Assembly (NCBI GenBank): GCA_023666975.1
Contig: JAMPAW010000061.1
Location: 1 to 18,606 of the forward strand
Direction of reading: 5' to 3'
DNA from: Clostridium sp.
Lineage (GTDB): Bacteria > Bacillota_A > Clostridia > Lachnospirales > Lachnospiraceae
Length of the DNA: 18,606 bases
Shown: one piece after another, positions 7,971-15,728 of the stretch
How positions within the stretch are numbered: the first letter of the stretch is position 1
Layout of the letters: every line of letters starts with the position of its first letter
Position numbers and translations under genes: made by a program
The notes under the pieces: model-generated
What the model saw: the letters and a program-made list of their open reading frames with translations, nothing else
The model's database searches: none
What the model was told of the DNA's origin: nothing

Positions 7971-7994
7971 TAGAAAAGGAAAGTGGTGAATAGA

Positions 7995-9038
7995 ATGAAT
8001 TTAGAAGAATACAAGGGCGTATATGTCTTTGCACAGCAGATTGATAATCAGCTCTCTGGTATTGCATTTGAATTGCTGGGTAAGGCAAAGGATCTTGCAA
8101 AGGATCTCGATACAGACGTAACGGCTGTATTGATTGGTTCCGGTGTTAAGGATTTAGCAAACGAGCTTGCAGAGTATGGTGCAGACAAGGTTATCGTTGT
8201 GGATGATCCGGAGTTGAAGGATTACAGAACAGAGCCTTATACACATGCTTTGGCATCTGTTATCAATGAGTATAAACCGGAAATCGTATTGGTTGGCGCT
8301 ACGGCAATCGGAAGGGATTTAGGTCCCCGCGTATCTGCCAGAGTACAGACCGGATTAACTGCCGATTGTACCGTATTGGAGATTGGTGATTTCCCGATTA
8401 ACCCGATTCCGAACCAGGAGCAGAAGCACAACCAGTTGTTGATGACCCGTCCGGCATTTGGCGGTAACACAATCGCTACCATTGCATGTCCGGATAACCG
8501 TCCGCAGATGGCTACCGTTCGTCCGGGTGTTATGCAGAAGATTGAGCCGATTAAGGGTGCAACGGCAGAAGTGATTGAGTTTAACCCAGGCTTTACTCCG
8601 GATAATAAATATGTGGAGATTCTTGAGATTGTGAAATCTGTTACCGAGACCGTTGATATTATGGATGCTAAGATTTTGGTATCCGGCGGCCGTGGTGTCG
8701 GAAGCAAGGAGAACTTCAAGTTGCTGGATGACCTTGCAGAGGCAATCGGCGGAACAGTAAGCTGCTCCCGTGCAGTTGTCGATTCCGGCTGGCTGCCAAA
8801 GGATTTGCAGGTAGGACAGACCGGTAAGACGGTTCGTCCAAATGTATATTTTGCAATCGGTATTTCCGGTGCGATCCAGCATGCTGCCGGCATGGAAGAG
8901 TCTGACATTATCATTGCAATCAACAAAGATGAGGATGCTCCGATTTTTGATGTAGCGGATTATGGTATCGTTGGGGATTTGAACAAGATTGTTCCACAGC
9001 TTACCGCGGCGGTTAAGGCGCAGTTGGCAAATAAGTAA
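7995..9038 (+). CDS. etfA: Electron transfer flavoprotein alpha subunit
   Basis: The 347-residue subunit of the Bcd-Etf complex has an N-terminal nucleotide-binding-like domain (VYVFAQQIDNQLSGIAFELL) and the C-terminal FAD domain. The latter carries SGGRGVGSKENFKLLDDLAE, AVVDSGWLPKDLQVGQTGK and GISGAIQHAAGMEESDIII, matching the family flavin-binding signature at about residues 229-300. No extra ferredoxin domain is present at the N-terminus. GTG codons at 7983 and 7986 are in frame, but the ATG at 7995 is preferred because AAGGA and GGTGA lie just upstream and the protein then starts MNLEEYKGV. Last gene of the operon, with a terminator 20 bp downstream. Confidence 0.96.
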   Translation: MNLEEYKGVYVFAQQIDNQLSGIAFELLGKAKDLAKDLDTDVTAVLIGSGVKDLANELAEYGADKVIVVDDPELKDYRTEPYTHALASVINEYKPEIVLVGATAIGRDLGPRVSARVQTGLTADCTVLEIGDFPINPIPNQEQKHNQLLMTRPAFGGNTIATIACPDNRPQMATVRPGVMQKIEPIKGATAEVIEFNPGFTPDNKYVEILEIVKSVTETVDIMDAKILVSGGRGVGSKENFKLLDDLAEAIGGTVSCSRAVVDSGWLPKDLQVGQTGKTVRPNVYFAIGISGAIQHAAGMEESDIIIAINKDEDAPIFDVADYGIVGDLNKIVPQLTAAVKAQLANK

Positions 9039-9058
9039 AATGTAAAAAGTAAAACATG

Positions 9059-9092
9059 AACCCAGAGGTGGAAAGCCTCTGGGTTTTTTTTT
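9059..9092 (+). terminator. Intrinsic terminator of the butyrate operon
   Basis: A perfect 10-bp stem (AACCCAGAGG with CCTCTGGGTT, loop TGGAAAG) is followed by a run of nine T. It closes the thl-etfA unit. Confidence 0.95.
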
Positions 9093-9226
9093 GCGTGTTT
9101 TATACAGAATCAAAGGGTTTTGATGGTGCAGCGGTGTGTTCGGATTGGTTTGTACAAATTAGAAAATAATGTGAAAAGTAATGCAGAACTTATAAAAAAG
9201 ATGAGGAGAGACACTTTTCATTCCTC

Positions 9227-9279
9227 ATATTGACTTTTGGTGCCAATATATTGAAATGCGTGTTGGATTATGGGAATAT
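9227..9279 (+). promoter_or_regulatory. Promoter and upstream activator-like box for the LytTR-BspA-ligase operon
   Basis: -35 TTGAAA (9251-9256), 17 bp, -10 GAATAT (9274-9279) with an extended TG at 9271-9272. Immediately upstream is ATATTGAC-N2-TTGGTGC (9227-9243). The same block in the same register precedes the second LytTR regulator at 13936. Base by base, 9227-9257 and 13936-13966 share 23 of 31 positions. The rest of the 9093-9425 gap holds only a weak inverted repeat (ATGAGGA at 9201-9207, TCCTCAT at 9222-9228) and about 140 nt of untranslated leader. Confidence 0.6.
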
Positions 9280-9425
9280 ATGGAAAGGATATGAATTGCT
9301 TCTTAAAAAAGAAGAGTATGGCTGAAAATGCAGGGATGGGTAAAATCCATGATTGCCAAAGCATGGTTGTGCAAACAGCGTTTTGCTCATGGCTACTGAA
9401 AATACACTAAGGAGTCGGTAAATAC

Positions 9426-9971
9426 ATGAGGGTTGCGTTATATGGAGAAAAGGAAGAACAACTGCAGGAATACAAGGAAAAAATGGAGCAGATTTTTGAA
9501 AATACCAATGACATCGTCGAGATTGACTGCTTTTTGCAGAAAAGCCAGATAAAACGGGAGTCATTTGGTTATGATGCGATTATTCTGTCAGAAGAGTTGA
9601 TGAAAGAGATGATTCTGTATGTCAACGGGCATAAAGGGCAAACCCTTACCCTGACAGCAAAAAAGCATATTGAGACCTTCGATATGAATGAGATTATTTA
9701 TATTGAAGCAGAATTGAAGAATGTACATATCGGGACGTTAGAAGGGGAAAAAGTAATGAAATTTCCGATATCCGGCGTAGAGAAGCTGTTGGATAAGGAT
9801 CTCTTTATTAAAACCCACCGGAGCTATATCGTAAACCGGTATCAGATCAAAAGCCTGTCGGAAAAAGAAGTCGTTCTGAAAAATGGGAAGCGGATTCCGG
9901 TTAGTAAGTACAGGTGGAAGGATGTCAGGAGGAAATATCTGGGGGAGTCTGATCATGATGAAAATGTATAG
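9426..9971 (+). CDS. LytTR-family DNA-binding regulator with truncated receiver
   Basis: The C-terminal ~100 residues (about 73-172) form a LytTR DNA-binding domain. It starts TLTLTAKKHIETFDMNEIIY, continues through the FIKTHRSYIVNRYQIKSL segment, and ends KRIPVSKYRWKDVRRKYL. Only about 65 residues precede it (MRVALYGEKEEQLQEYKEKM onward, then FGYDAIILSEEL). They resemble the first half of a receiver domain but lack the acidic pocket and phosphorylatable Asp, and the second half is absent. A direct LytR/AgrA-like response to a histidine kinase is therefore unlikely. GGAG lies upstream of the ATG. The 3' end overlaps the BspA-like gene by 17 bp, so this regulator probably controls its own operon. 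Confidence 0.88.
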   Translation: MRVALYGEKEEQLQEYKEKMEQIFENTNDIVEIDCFLQKSQIKRESFGYDAIILSEELMKEMILYVNGHKGQTLTLTAKKHIETFDMNEIIYIEAELKNVHIGTLEGEKVMKFPISGVEKLLDKDLFIKTHRSYIVNRYQIKSLSEKEVVLKNGKRIPVSKYRWKDVRRKYLGESDHDENV

Positions 9972-12129
9972 TGCCAGAAAAGTAAAAATCAGGAAATTAT
10001 TTTGTAAAACAATCAGGATTATGCCGTTTTTGTTTTTGGCAGTCATGACTGGTGTATTTGGGGAAGTGCAATATGCTCATGCAGATGCATATCATTATTA
10101 TGAAGATTCGCAGGGGATCATATATGAGCTGAATACAACCGAGAAAGAAGGCACGGTATGTAACTATTCTGAAAATATATGTAGTGATATTACCATTCCG
10201 GCTAAGATATTTGAGGACGGAATCTCATATGATATTACGTGGATTTATGATGAATCTTTTGCAGAATGTACGGATTTGCAGAATGTAATTATATCAGAAG
10301 GAATCCGGGACATCGGTGAAGATGCTTTTTATGAATGTAATAATTTAAAAAAGGTAACCGTGCCTATGTCAATACGGTATTTCGAGAACCAGCATAACCG
10401 GCTATTTACAGTTGAAGGGTATATGAATACCGTTGCACAGACATACGCCTCAAAAAATAATCTTACATTTGTGTCAAGGGGAAACCCGCACGGGTATTTT
10501 GGCGTAAGTAATGCGCTTTACTGGGTATTGGACGGGGAAGGGCAGCTTACGATATCCGGCACAGGAAGCATGGGTGAAAATACGGAAGAGGGCAATTATT
10601 GGGAGACACCGTATGATAAGGATTTTGTCAAGAGCATCAAGATTAAGGAAGGGGTTTCTAACATTGCAAGTCATGCTTTTTCCGGTTGTTATTTTCTGAC
10701 AAAAGCAGAGCTTGCCGACAGTGTTACCGTAATCGGGGATAGTGCATTTTATGCCTGTGAAGACATGGAAAGTATTAATATTCCGAAAAAAGTTACGGCG
10801 ATTGGGGAGTATGCATTTTGTGGCTGCGGTAATTTAACGGATGTGGTACTTCCAGATACACTGGAAGAAATGGGATGTGGCATATTTGAAAATTGTACAG
10901 GGTTAGAGAATATGGTTATCCCCTCTGGGGTGGCGGAGTTAAAGGATTGGTCATTTGAGGACTGTGAAAGCCTTGCCACAATAGAGCTTAACGGAAATCT
11001 AAAGATACTGGGGATGAATGTATTTTCTGGATGCCAGGGGCTGACAAAGATACAGCTTCCAAAAAGTTTACAGGAAATGGGTTATGGTGTTTTTGCAAAC
11101 AGCGGTATTACAGATATTACAGTTGAAACGGGCAACACCTGTTTTTGCGTGGAGGACGGGGTATTGTATCCTGCTGACAAATCTGCAATATTATGGGTAT
11201 CTGGTAATAAAACAGGGAACTACAAAATGCCATCTACCGTAAAATCAATCGATGCACAATGTATGAGGGGAAACTCCTTAAGCCGGATCGATATTTCGGA
11301 AGGAATAGCCGAACTGGTTTATAATGAATTTGCGGATTGCACTAATTTAAGTACCGTAACGATTCCCGCCAGTGTGACAAAAATTGGATACAATGCGTTT
11401 ATCAACTGTAAGAATATGAAAAGCGTGACCATTCCGTCTTCTGTAAAAGAGATTGAAGAGCAGGCGTTCGGTTATTGTTTTCCAGATGACGAGGATGATT
11501 GCGGGGACGGGAATTTAAAAGTCGGGGGATTCTGCATATATGGTTATACAGGTTCGGCAGCGGAGCAGTATGCCAAAGTAAACGGTTTTGCTTTTTCCCC
11601 CTTGAATAGCGAAAGCACAACGCAAGTGCCTGCCGCATCAGGTGCAACGCCGGGGGCAGCTGGTATCACACCACCCGGGGATCATGGTAATTCCACAAAC
11701 GAAACGGGAAAAAGCACAGGAAAGAAAACAGAGCCAACAGAAGTGACCGTTTCCAAAGCGGTATATAAGATTACGAGTAAGAAAAAGCGAACCGTAAGCT
11801 ATAAGGGCTCCAAAAAGAAAAAGATATCATCTGTCACGATCCCGGCAAAAATTAAAATAAAGGGAACCTCTTATAAGGTGACGGCAATTGCTGATAATGC
11901 ATTTAAAGGAAATAAGAATCTGAAAAAGGTTACGATTGGCAAAAATATAACCAGTATCGGCAAAAATGCATTTAAGGGATGCAGCCGTTTGAAAAGCATT
12001 AATATCAATAGCTCTAAAATTACCAAAGTGGGTAAAAATGCATTTAAGGGGATTCCCAAAAGACCCAAAGTAAAAACACCGAAAGGAAAAAAAGTACAAT
12101 ACCAAAAGTTATTCGAGGGTAATAAATAG
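9955..12129 (+). CDS. Secreted BspA-like leucine-rich-repeat surface protein
   Basis: The 724-residue protein has a Sec signal peptide: a basic start, the hydrophobic core IMPFLFLAVMTGVFG, and probable cleavage after AHA near residue 37. Then come many LRR_5 (BspA/TpLRR) repeats of the type I.sIG..AF.gC..L..V.IP, interrupted by a BspA-typical WVLDGEGQLTISGTGSMG strand module. A Pro/Ala/Ser/Thr linker (about 551-594) leads to a Lys-rich LRR tail (about 601-724) ending PKGKKVQYQKLFEGNK. Proteins of this kind sit on the surface and bind host or partner molecules. The start at 9955 is set by GGGGGAG 7 nt upstream; a longer frame back to 9883 lies inside the LytTR gene. No LPXTG or lipobox is seen, so anchoring is unknown. 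Confidence 0.9.
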   Translation: MMKMYSARKVKIRKLFCKTIRIMPFLFLAVMTGVFGEVQYAHADAYHYYEDSQGIIYELNTTEKEGTVCNYSENICSDITIPAKIFEDGISYDITWIYDESFAECTDLQNVIISEGIRDIGEDAFYECNNLKKVTVPMSIRYFENQHNRLFTVEGYMNTVAQTYASKNNLTFVSRGNPHGYFGVSNALYWVLDGEGQLTISGTGSMGENTEEGNYWETPYDKDFVKSIKIKEGVSNIASHAFSGCYFLTKAELADSVTVIGDSAFYACEDMESINIPKKVTAIGEYAFCGCGNLTDVVLPDTLEEMGCGIFENCTGLENMVIPSGVAELKDWSFEDCESLATIELNGNLKILGMNVFSGCQGLTKIQLPKSLQEMGYGVFANSGITDITVETGNTCFCVEDGVLYPADKSAILWVSGNKTGNYKMPSTVKSIDAQCMRGNSLSRIDISEGIAELVYNEFADCTNLSTVTIPASVTKIGYNAFINCKNMKSVTIPSSVKEIEEQAFGYCFPDDEDDCGDGNLKVGGFCIYGYTGSAAEQYAKVNGFAFSPLNSESTTQVPAASGATPGAAGITPPGDHGNSTNETGKSTGKKTEPTEVTVSKAVYKITSKKKRTVSYKGSKKKKISSVTIPAKIKIKGTSYKVTAIADNAFKGNKNLKKVTIGKNITSIGKNAFKGCSRLKSININSSKITKVGKNAFKGIPKRPKVKTPKGKKVQYQKLFEGNK

Positions 12130-13866
12130 ATGAATCAGGCAGGGACAGGGCATCGTTTTTTTAATTTCAGAAACCTGCAGCAGTATATTTTTAACATACC
12201 GTTTTTGCTGTTTTGCATAGCACCGTTTTGTTTGGGGCTTTTCTATGAGGGGATGTGTGCGGCAACAGCCATTTTGTTAGGCATATGGCTGTGGAGGCAG
12301 TGGAGAAAAAAGGGATATATGGATTTTTATATAAATCCTGCAAGCGTTGCGGTCGTTGTGCTTTGGCTGGGATATGTGGCAGCCGTTGCCTGGGCGGTGG
12401 ATAAAGGGATCGCTGCATGGGGGATCATAAAATATCTGCCAGTTGTGCTTTTTCTGGTATCGGTTATGCAGATGCCAAAACAAATGCCAGAACTGTTTTT
12501 GCATGTAATCCCGATATCCGGCTGCCTTATGACGATTAGTTCCGGACTGCTGGCAATCACCCCGTGGAAGGATTTTGTATTCGTAAATGGAAGGCTGGCT
12601 GGATTTTTTCAATATCCGAATACCTATGCAATATATCTGCTGGCAGGTCTGATTGTTCTTTTCATTCCAGAGGAAAGGACAGATCGTGAAAAAAAGAAAG
12701 AAGAGAATGCAAAATATTATATACGGATTGTATTTGTGGCAAGTGTACTGATGGCAGGGATTTTCCTGTCTGGCAGCAGGACAGTATTTATTTTATTAGT
12801 GCTCACTGTTGGCATATCCATTTTTGTAGGGAAGCAGAAAAAAGTTAAATGGTTGATGGCAGGCATTTTTGGGATTCTGTTATTGGCTGTGGTTTTGTAT
12901 GCCCTTCTTTCCGATAAAGAATCAGGTATAAGCCGTTTTTTATCTATTTCGTGGCAGAGCAGTGCTTTTTTGGGTAGGATTTTGTATATGCAGGATGCAT
13001 GGCATCAAATTATGAAAGAGCCTTTGGGACTGGGATATATGGGATACTTTTTTAGCCAGTGTGCTTTTCAGACAGGGGTGTATACGGTAAGATTTGTACA
13101 TAATGATATTTTGCAGATCTTTTTAGATGCAGGCTGGATACCGGGAATCTTTTTTCTTGGCATAGTCTTCTCACATTTGCTGTCAAAAACGATATCTTTA
13201 CGGTGTAGAATAATAATGCTTATGCTGTTCTTGCATGGGATGCTGGATTTTGATTTACAGTATATTGCAGTTTTCTTTGTCTGGATCATCTGTATGGAGG
13301 TTCAGAAAGGAAAACGGATTTGCCTGAAATATCAGCCATGTATAGGAGCCTTTTTCATAGGAATCGCAATGGGCTGTTTCTATTTGGGAATTGCTGCCTG
13401 TTGTCTGCAGGCAGGGGGAAAAGACGTTGCGCTTACCATTTATCCATGGAATACATTTGCGATGATTGAGGACTTAAAAATGGAAAAGGATTCACTAAAA
13501 GCAGAGGAGACAGCTGCACGGATTTTGAAACAAAATCCATATGTATCCGTTGCATGGAGTGCAAGGGCCAGAGCAGCTTATGCAAACGGTGATTTTGAGA
13601 ACGTAATAAAATATAAGAAAAAGGCAATCGAATATAATCGGTATGATATTGAAGAATATATAGATTATTATGAAATGCTGAAAGTGGGAATACAGTTATA
13701 TGGACAGAATGGAGATATGGAAAGTGCAACTATATGCCTGAAAGAACTGCAGAATATCCAGACGATGATAAAAGCATCCGAAGATGCGGCGAGCAGATTG
13801 GCATGGCAGATTGACGAAAAACCAGAATTGGAAATGCCAGAGGAATACGATCGGTTTCTGGAATAA
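12130..13866 (+). CDS. O-antigen ligase/polymerase (Wzy_C) family membrane protein with TPR tail
   Basis: The 578-residue polytopic protein has roughly eleven hydrophobic segments up to about residue 430. The Wzy/WaaL family hallmarks are present: NGRLAGFFQYPNTYAIYL near 155-170 and an extracytoplasmic HNDILQIFLDAGWIPG with His324. Residues ~447-560 form a helical tail with TPR features (NPYVSVAWSARARAAYANGD, then FENVIKYKKKAIEYN). Family members join lipid-linked glycans to each other, to lipid A or, in PglL-type enzymes, to secreted proteins; the acceptor cannot be read from sequence. The ATG directly abuts the BspA-like stop codon (12127-12129), with GAGGG about 10 nt upstream. Glycosylation of the neighbouring LRR proteins is an attractive inference only. 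Confidence 0.85.
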   Translation: MNQAGTGHRFFNFRNLQQYIFNIPFLLFCIAPFCLGLFYEGMCAATAILLGIWLWRQWRKKGYMDFYINPASVAVVVLWLGYVAAVAWAVDKGIAAWGIIKYLPVVLFLVSVMQMPKQMPELFLHVIPISGCLMTISSGLLAITPWKDFVFVNGRLAGFFQYPNTYAIYLLAGLIVLFIPEERTDREKKKEENAKYYIRIVFVASVLMAGIFLSGSRTVFILLVLTVGISIFVGKQKKVKWLMAGIFGILLLAVVLYALLSDKESGISRFLSISWQSSAFLGRILYMQDAWHQIMKEPLGLGYMGYFFSQCAFQTGVYTVRFVHNDILQIFLDAGWIPGIFFLGIVFSHLLSKTISLRCRIIMLMLFLHGMLDFDLQYIAVFFVWIICMEVQKGKRICLKYQPCIGAFFIGIAMGCFYLGIAACCLQAGGKDVALTIYPWNTFAMIEDLKMEKDSLKAEETAARILKQNPYVSVAWSARARAAYANGDFENVIKYKKKAIEYNRYDIEEYIDYYEMLKVGIQLYGQNGDMESATICLKELQNIQTMIKASEDAASRLAWQIDEKPELEMPEEYDRFLE

Positions 13867-13888
13867 AAAATAGAATCCTTACAAAGAT

Positions 13889-13918
13889 ACCGCTGTGAAA
13901 ACATGCGGTTCTTTTTTT
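13889..13918 (+). terminator. Intrinsic terminator after the ligase gene
   Basis: ACCGCTGT pairs with ACATGCGGT (one bulged T, GAAA loop), followed by TCTTTTTTT. It ends the LytTR-BspA-ligase operon before the next promoter. Confidence 0.8.
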
Positions 13919-13935
13919 ATGACTTTTGATTCTGT

Positions 13936-13988
13936 ATATTGACCGTTGGTGCTATTTGGATGAAATTGGTAATTTACAATGCTATAAT
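13936..13988 (+). promoter_or_regulatory. Promoter and upstream activator-like box for the REC-LytTR-FHA gene
   Basis: A consensus -10 TATAAT (13983-13988) has an extended TG at 13980-13981. At 17 bp upstream the -35 is weak (ATGAAA, 13960-13965), as expected of an activated promoter. Upstream lies ATATTGAC-N2-TTGGTGC (13936-13952), shared with the promoter at 9227. TTGG recurs at 13946, 13956 and 13966, a 10-bp spacing that puts the copies on one DNA face. ACCGTTGGT (13942-13950) fits the general LytTR-site pattern. Autoregulation by one of the two LytTR proteins is likely but inferred. Confidence 0.65.
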
Positions 13989-14022
13989 TTGGTTTGAAAT
14001 ATAATGAGCGGCGGAAAAACAG

Positions 14023-15063
14023 ATGTTAAAAATAGGAATATGCGAAGATGATGAAAAGACAACAGAGCAATTACGTGATTTAGTCGGTAAAGTGTTTTTT
14101 TCCTATACGGATATGGAGATCGAATGTTTTGCGGATGGGGAAGAGATTGTAGATTTGATCAAACAAGGTACATTCCATATGGATTTATTATTTTTGGATA
14201 TTCATATGAAACACTTAGGCGGGATGCAGACAGCGGAGTTTATCCGAAAGAACAGGGTGGATGTCGATATCATTTTTGTTACGGTTTCCAAAGAGCATGT
14301 GTTTGAAGGCTATAACTATAAGGCATTTGCCTATTGCCTGAAGCCGATAAATGAACAGAATTTAACGAAGGATTTGGTGCGGTATATCGGGGAACGGGAA
14401 GACTGCCCGGACTGCTTAAATATCAGCATGAAAGGCAGGGAACAGAAAATTCCCTTAAATAAAGTCCTTTATTTTGAGAGTGAAAAGCGTAAAATCATTG
14501 CTCATATGCTGACAGAAGAGATTACCTTTTATGCCAAGATGGATGAGGTTGAGGAGCTGGTCAGTGGAAAAGATTTTATCCGGTGCCACAAAAGCTATAT
14601 GGTAAACCGGAATATGATCGATACGGTCAAACGGACGGAAATTATTGTACAGGGCATCGCAGTTCCGATGAGCCGTAAATATTATGAAAGCATGGATAAG
14701 CAAGAGGATGCAAAGATGCGGGTGACACATAGCCTGGCACTGAATCAGGGGCGGTCAGGTGCCATTGTATTTGTAAAAGGGAAGCTGGTAGGAGCCATTA
14801 TCCGAATCCGGAATGGCAGGGAAATTACCATCGGACGGGATGGCAGTGTGTCGGATATTGTGGTAAATGATACCAGGATCAGCCGTCTTCATTGCAGTGT
14901 GACATATCATGCGGATACGGATAATTATGTTGTTTGTGACCACTCGAAAAATGGTTCTTATACAAAGGATGGGACCAGGCTTCCAAAGGAAGAAGATGTA
15001 CCGATTGAAAGCGGGGCAGAAATCCGGCTTGGGGACGAAGAGAATATTATCCGATTAGGGTAA
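14023..15063 (+). CDS. Response regulator fusion: receiver - LytTR - FHA
   Basis: Three domains in 346 residues. The receiver (1-122) has acidic CEDD at 7-10, phospho-acceptor Asp59 in LLFLDIHM, Thr87 and Lys107 in LKPI, all intact. The LytTR DNA-binding domain (about 131-225) includes FIRCHKSYMVNRNMIDTV and PMSRKYYESM. The C-terminal FHA domain (about 255-346) has Gly271-Arg272, Ser287-Arg-Leu-His290 and Asn310-Gly311, the residues that bind phosphothreonine peptides. The protein could therefore combine an Asp-phosphorylation input with a Ser/Thr-phosphorylation input and act on DNA. Neither a histidine kinase nor a Ser/Thr kinase lies in the window. The ribosome binding site is weak (GGCGGA). 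It heads the gene run leading to the EssC-like gene. Confidence 0.93.
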   Translation: MLKIGICEDDEKTTEQLRDLVGKVFFSYTDMEIECFADGEEIVDLIKQGTFHMDLLFLDIHMKHLGGMQTAEFIRKNRVDVDIIFVTVSKEHVFEGYNYKAFAYCLKPINEQNLTKDLVRYIGEREDCPDCLNISMKGREQKIPLNKVLYFESEKRKIIAHMLTEEITFYAKMDEVEELVSGKDFIRCHKSYMVNRNMIDTVKRTEIIVQGIAVPMSRKYYESMDKQEDAKMRVTHSLALNQGRSGAIVFVKGKLVGAIIRIRNGREITIGRDGSVSDIVVNDTRISRLHCSVTYHADTDNYVVCDHSKNGSYTKDGTRLPKEEDVPIESGAEIRLGDEENIIRLG

Positions 15064-15110
15064 TTCGTATCTTTGTTATCAGATAAAGCGACAGGGAAAG
15101 GAGCAAAAAA

Positions 15111-15290
15111 ATGATTTTACAAAAATGTAAACGCGGCCACTATTATGATGGTGATAAATTTGCGGAGTGTCCATATTGTTCCTTGGAGAAAAATGTAGTG
15201 GAAGAAAAGACGGAAGACTGGTCGAAAAATGTTTTTGAGGCTACAGAAACAATAATGGGAAAGTATGGGAATTTACATAGAAAGGAATAA
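15111..15290 (+). CDS. 59-residue zinc-ribbon protein
   Basis: A short gene with an excellent ribosome binding site (AAAGGAG at 15097-15103, 7-nt spacing). The protein starts MILQKCKRGHYYDGDKFAE and carries a likely zinc site: Cys6-x3-His10 and Cys20-Pro-Tyr-Cys23. The same C..GH.YD...CP.C pattern is, as I recall, seen in small proteins or N-termini beside FHA and secretion genes in Lachnospiraceae. The tail is acidic, then reads FEATETIMGKYG, a Thr-containing stretch that could be an FHA-binding peptide if phosphorylated; that is speculation. It lies between two FHA-domain genes in the same orientation. The gene call is firm; the function is unknown. Confidence 0.75.
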   Translation: MILQKCKRGHYYDGDKFAECPYCSLEKNVVEEKTEDWSKNVFEATETIMGKYGNLHRKE

Positions 15291-15357
15291 GCATGATCTT
15301 GCTGGCCAAACAGTGCAGCATGGTGAAAATGGATAAAGGCGTAAGGGAGAACAGGAA

Positions 15358-15669
15358 ATGGCAGATTATAGGATTTCCTGCATAGAAGGTGAACTGCAGG
15401 GAAAAGAAGTGATTTTAGAGGAAAATGAAAAACTGGTAATCGGAAGGAATCCCAGGGAAGCAAATCTTGTATTTCGGGATGTGACAATCAGCAGAAAGCA
15501 TTGTTTGATTGAACCGGAGGAAAACGGCAGTTATTATGTCACGGATTATTCATCTTGCGGCATTACAACGGCAGAAGGAATGGCACTTGTAAAGGATAAA
15601 AGAACAAAGCTGGACAAGGGAACGGTTCTTGTGATTGGCAAATCCGGAACCAAAGTGAAGCTGGGATAG
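15358..15669 (+). CDS. Stand-alone FHA-domain protein
   Basis: The 103-residue protein is essentially a single FHA domain: LVIGRNPREANLVF with Gly29-Arg30, then DVTISRKHCLI with Ser45 and His48, then VTDYSSCGITTAEG. The usual Ser-Asn-Gly at the end of the recognition loop reads Ser-Cys67-Gly. This alters a residue that normally helps hold the phosphopeptide backbone, so binding may be weakened or different. GGGAG and AGGA precede the ATG. Similar small FHA proteins act as soluble adaptors for Ser/Thr-kinase signalling. Its place between the zinc-ribbon gene and a secreted protein in the EssC-side operon suggests a role in controlling that locus. Confidence 0.88.
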   Translation: MADYRISCIEGELQGKEVILEENEKLVIGRNPREANLVFRDVTISRKHCLIEPEENGSYYVTDYSSCGITTAEGMALVKDKRTKLDKGTVLVIGKSGTKVKLG

Positions 15670-15728
15670 AATGGAAAGTGCAGGAGATACTGCATTGCAG
15701 AGCATTTTAGGGTAAAAGGAGGATGCAG

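Noticed and set aside
8237..9113. Minus-strand ORFs of 229 and 252 codons over etfA
   Set aside because: They are antisense to a certain gene, and the one ending at 9113 would run through the etfA terminator.
9270..9410. Small ORF (39-46 codons) ending just before the LytTR ribosome binding site, considered as a signal peptide gene
   Set aside because: Its first ATG overlaps the extended -10 region and the second is about 5 nt after the predicted transcript start, so neither would have a usable ribosome binding site.
9883..9954. Longer N-terminus of the BspA-like protein from ATG 9883
   Set aside because: It lies wholly inside the LytTR gene and would bury the signal peptide; ATG 9955 has a ribosome binding site 7 nt upstream and gives a normal Sec signal.
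15293..15385. 30-codon ORF (MILLAKQCSM...) between the zinc-ribbon and FHA genes
   Set aside because: AAAGGA sits at an acceptable distance, but the frame overlaps the FHA gene, has no recognisable feature and is within chance expectation. Conservation would be needed to revive it.
15671..15715. 14-codon ORF between the FHA and Trp-rich genes
   Set aside because: Too short, no convincing ribosome binding site, no pattern in the peptide.
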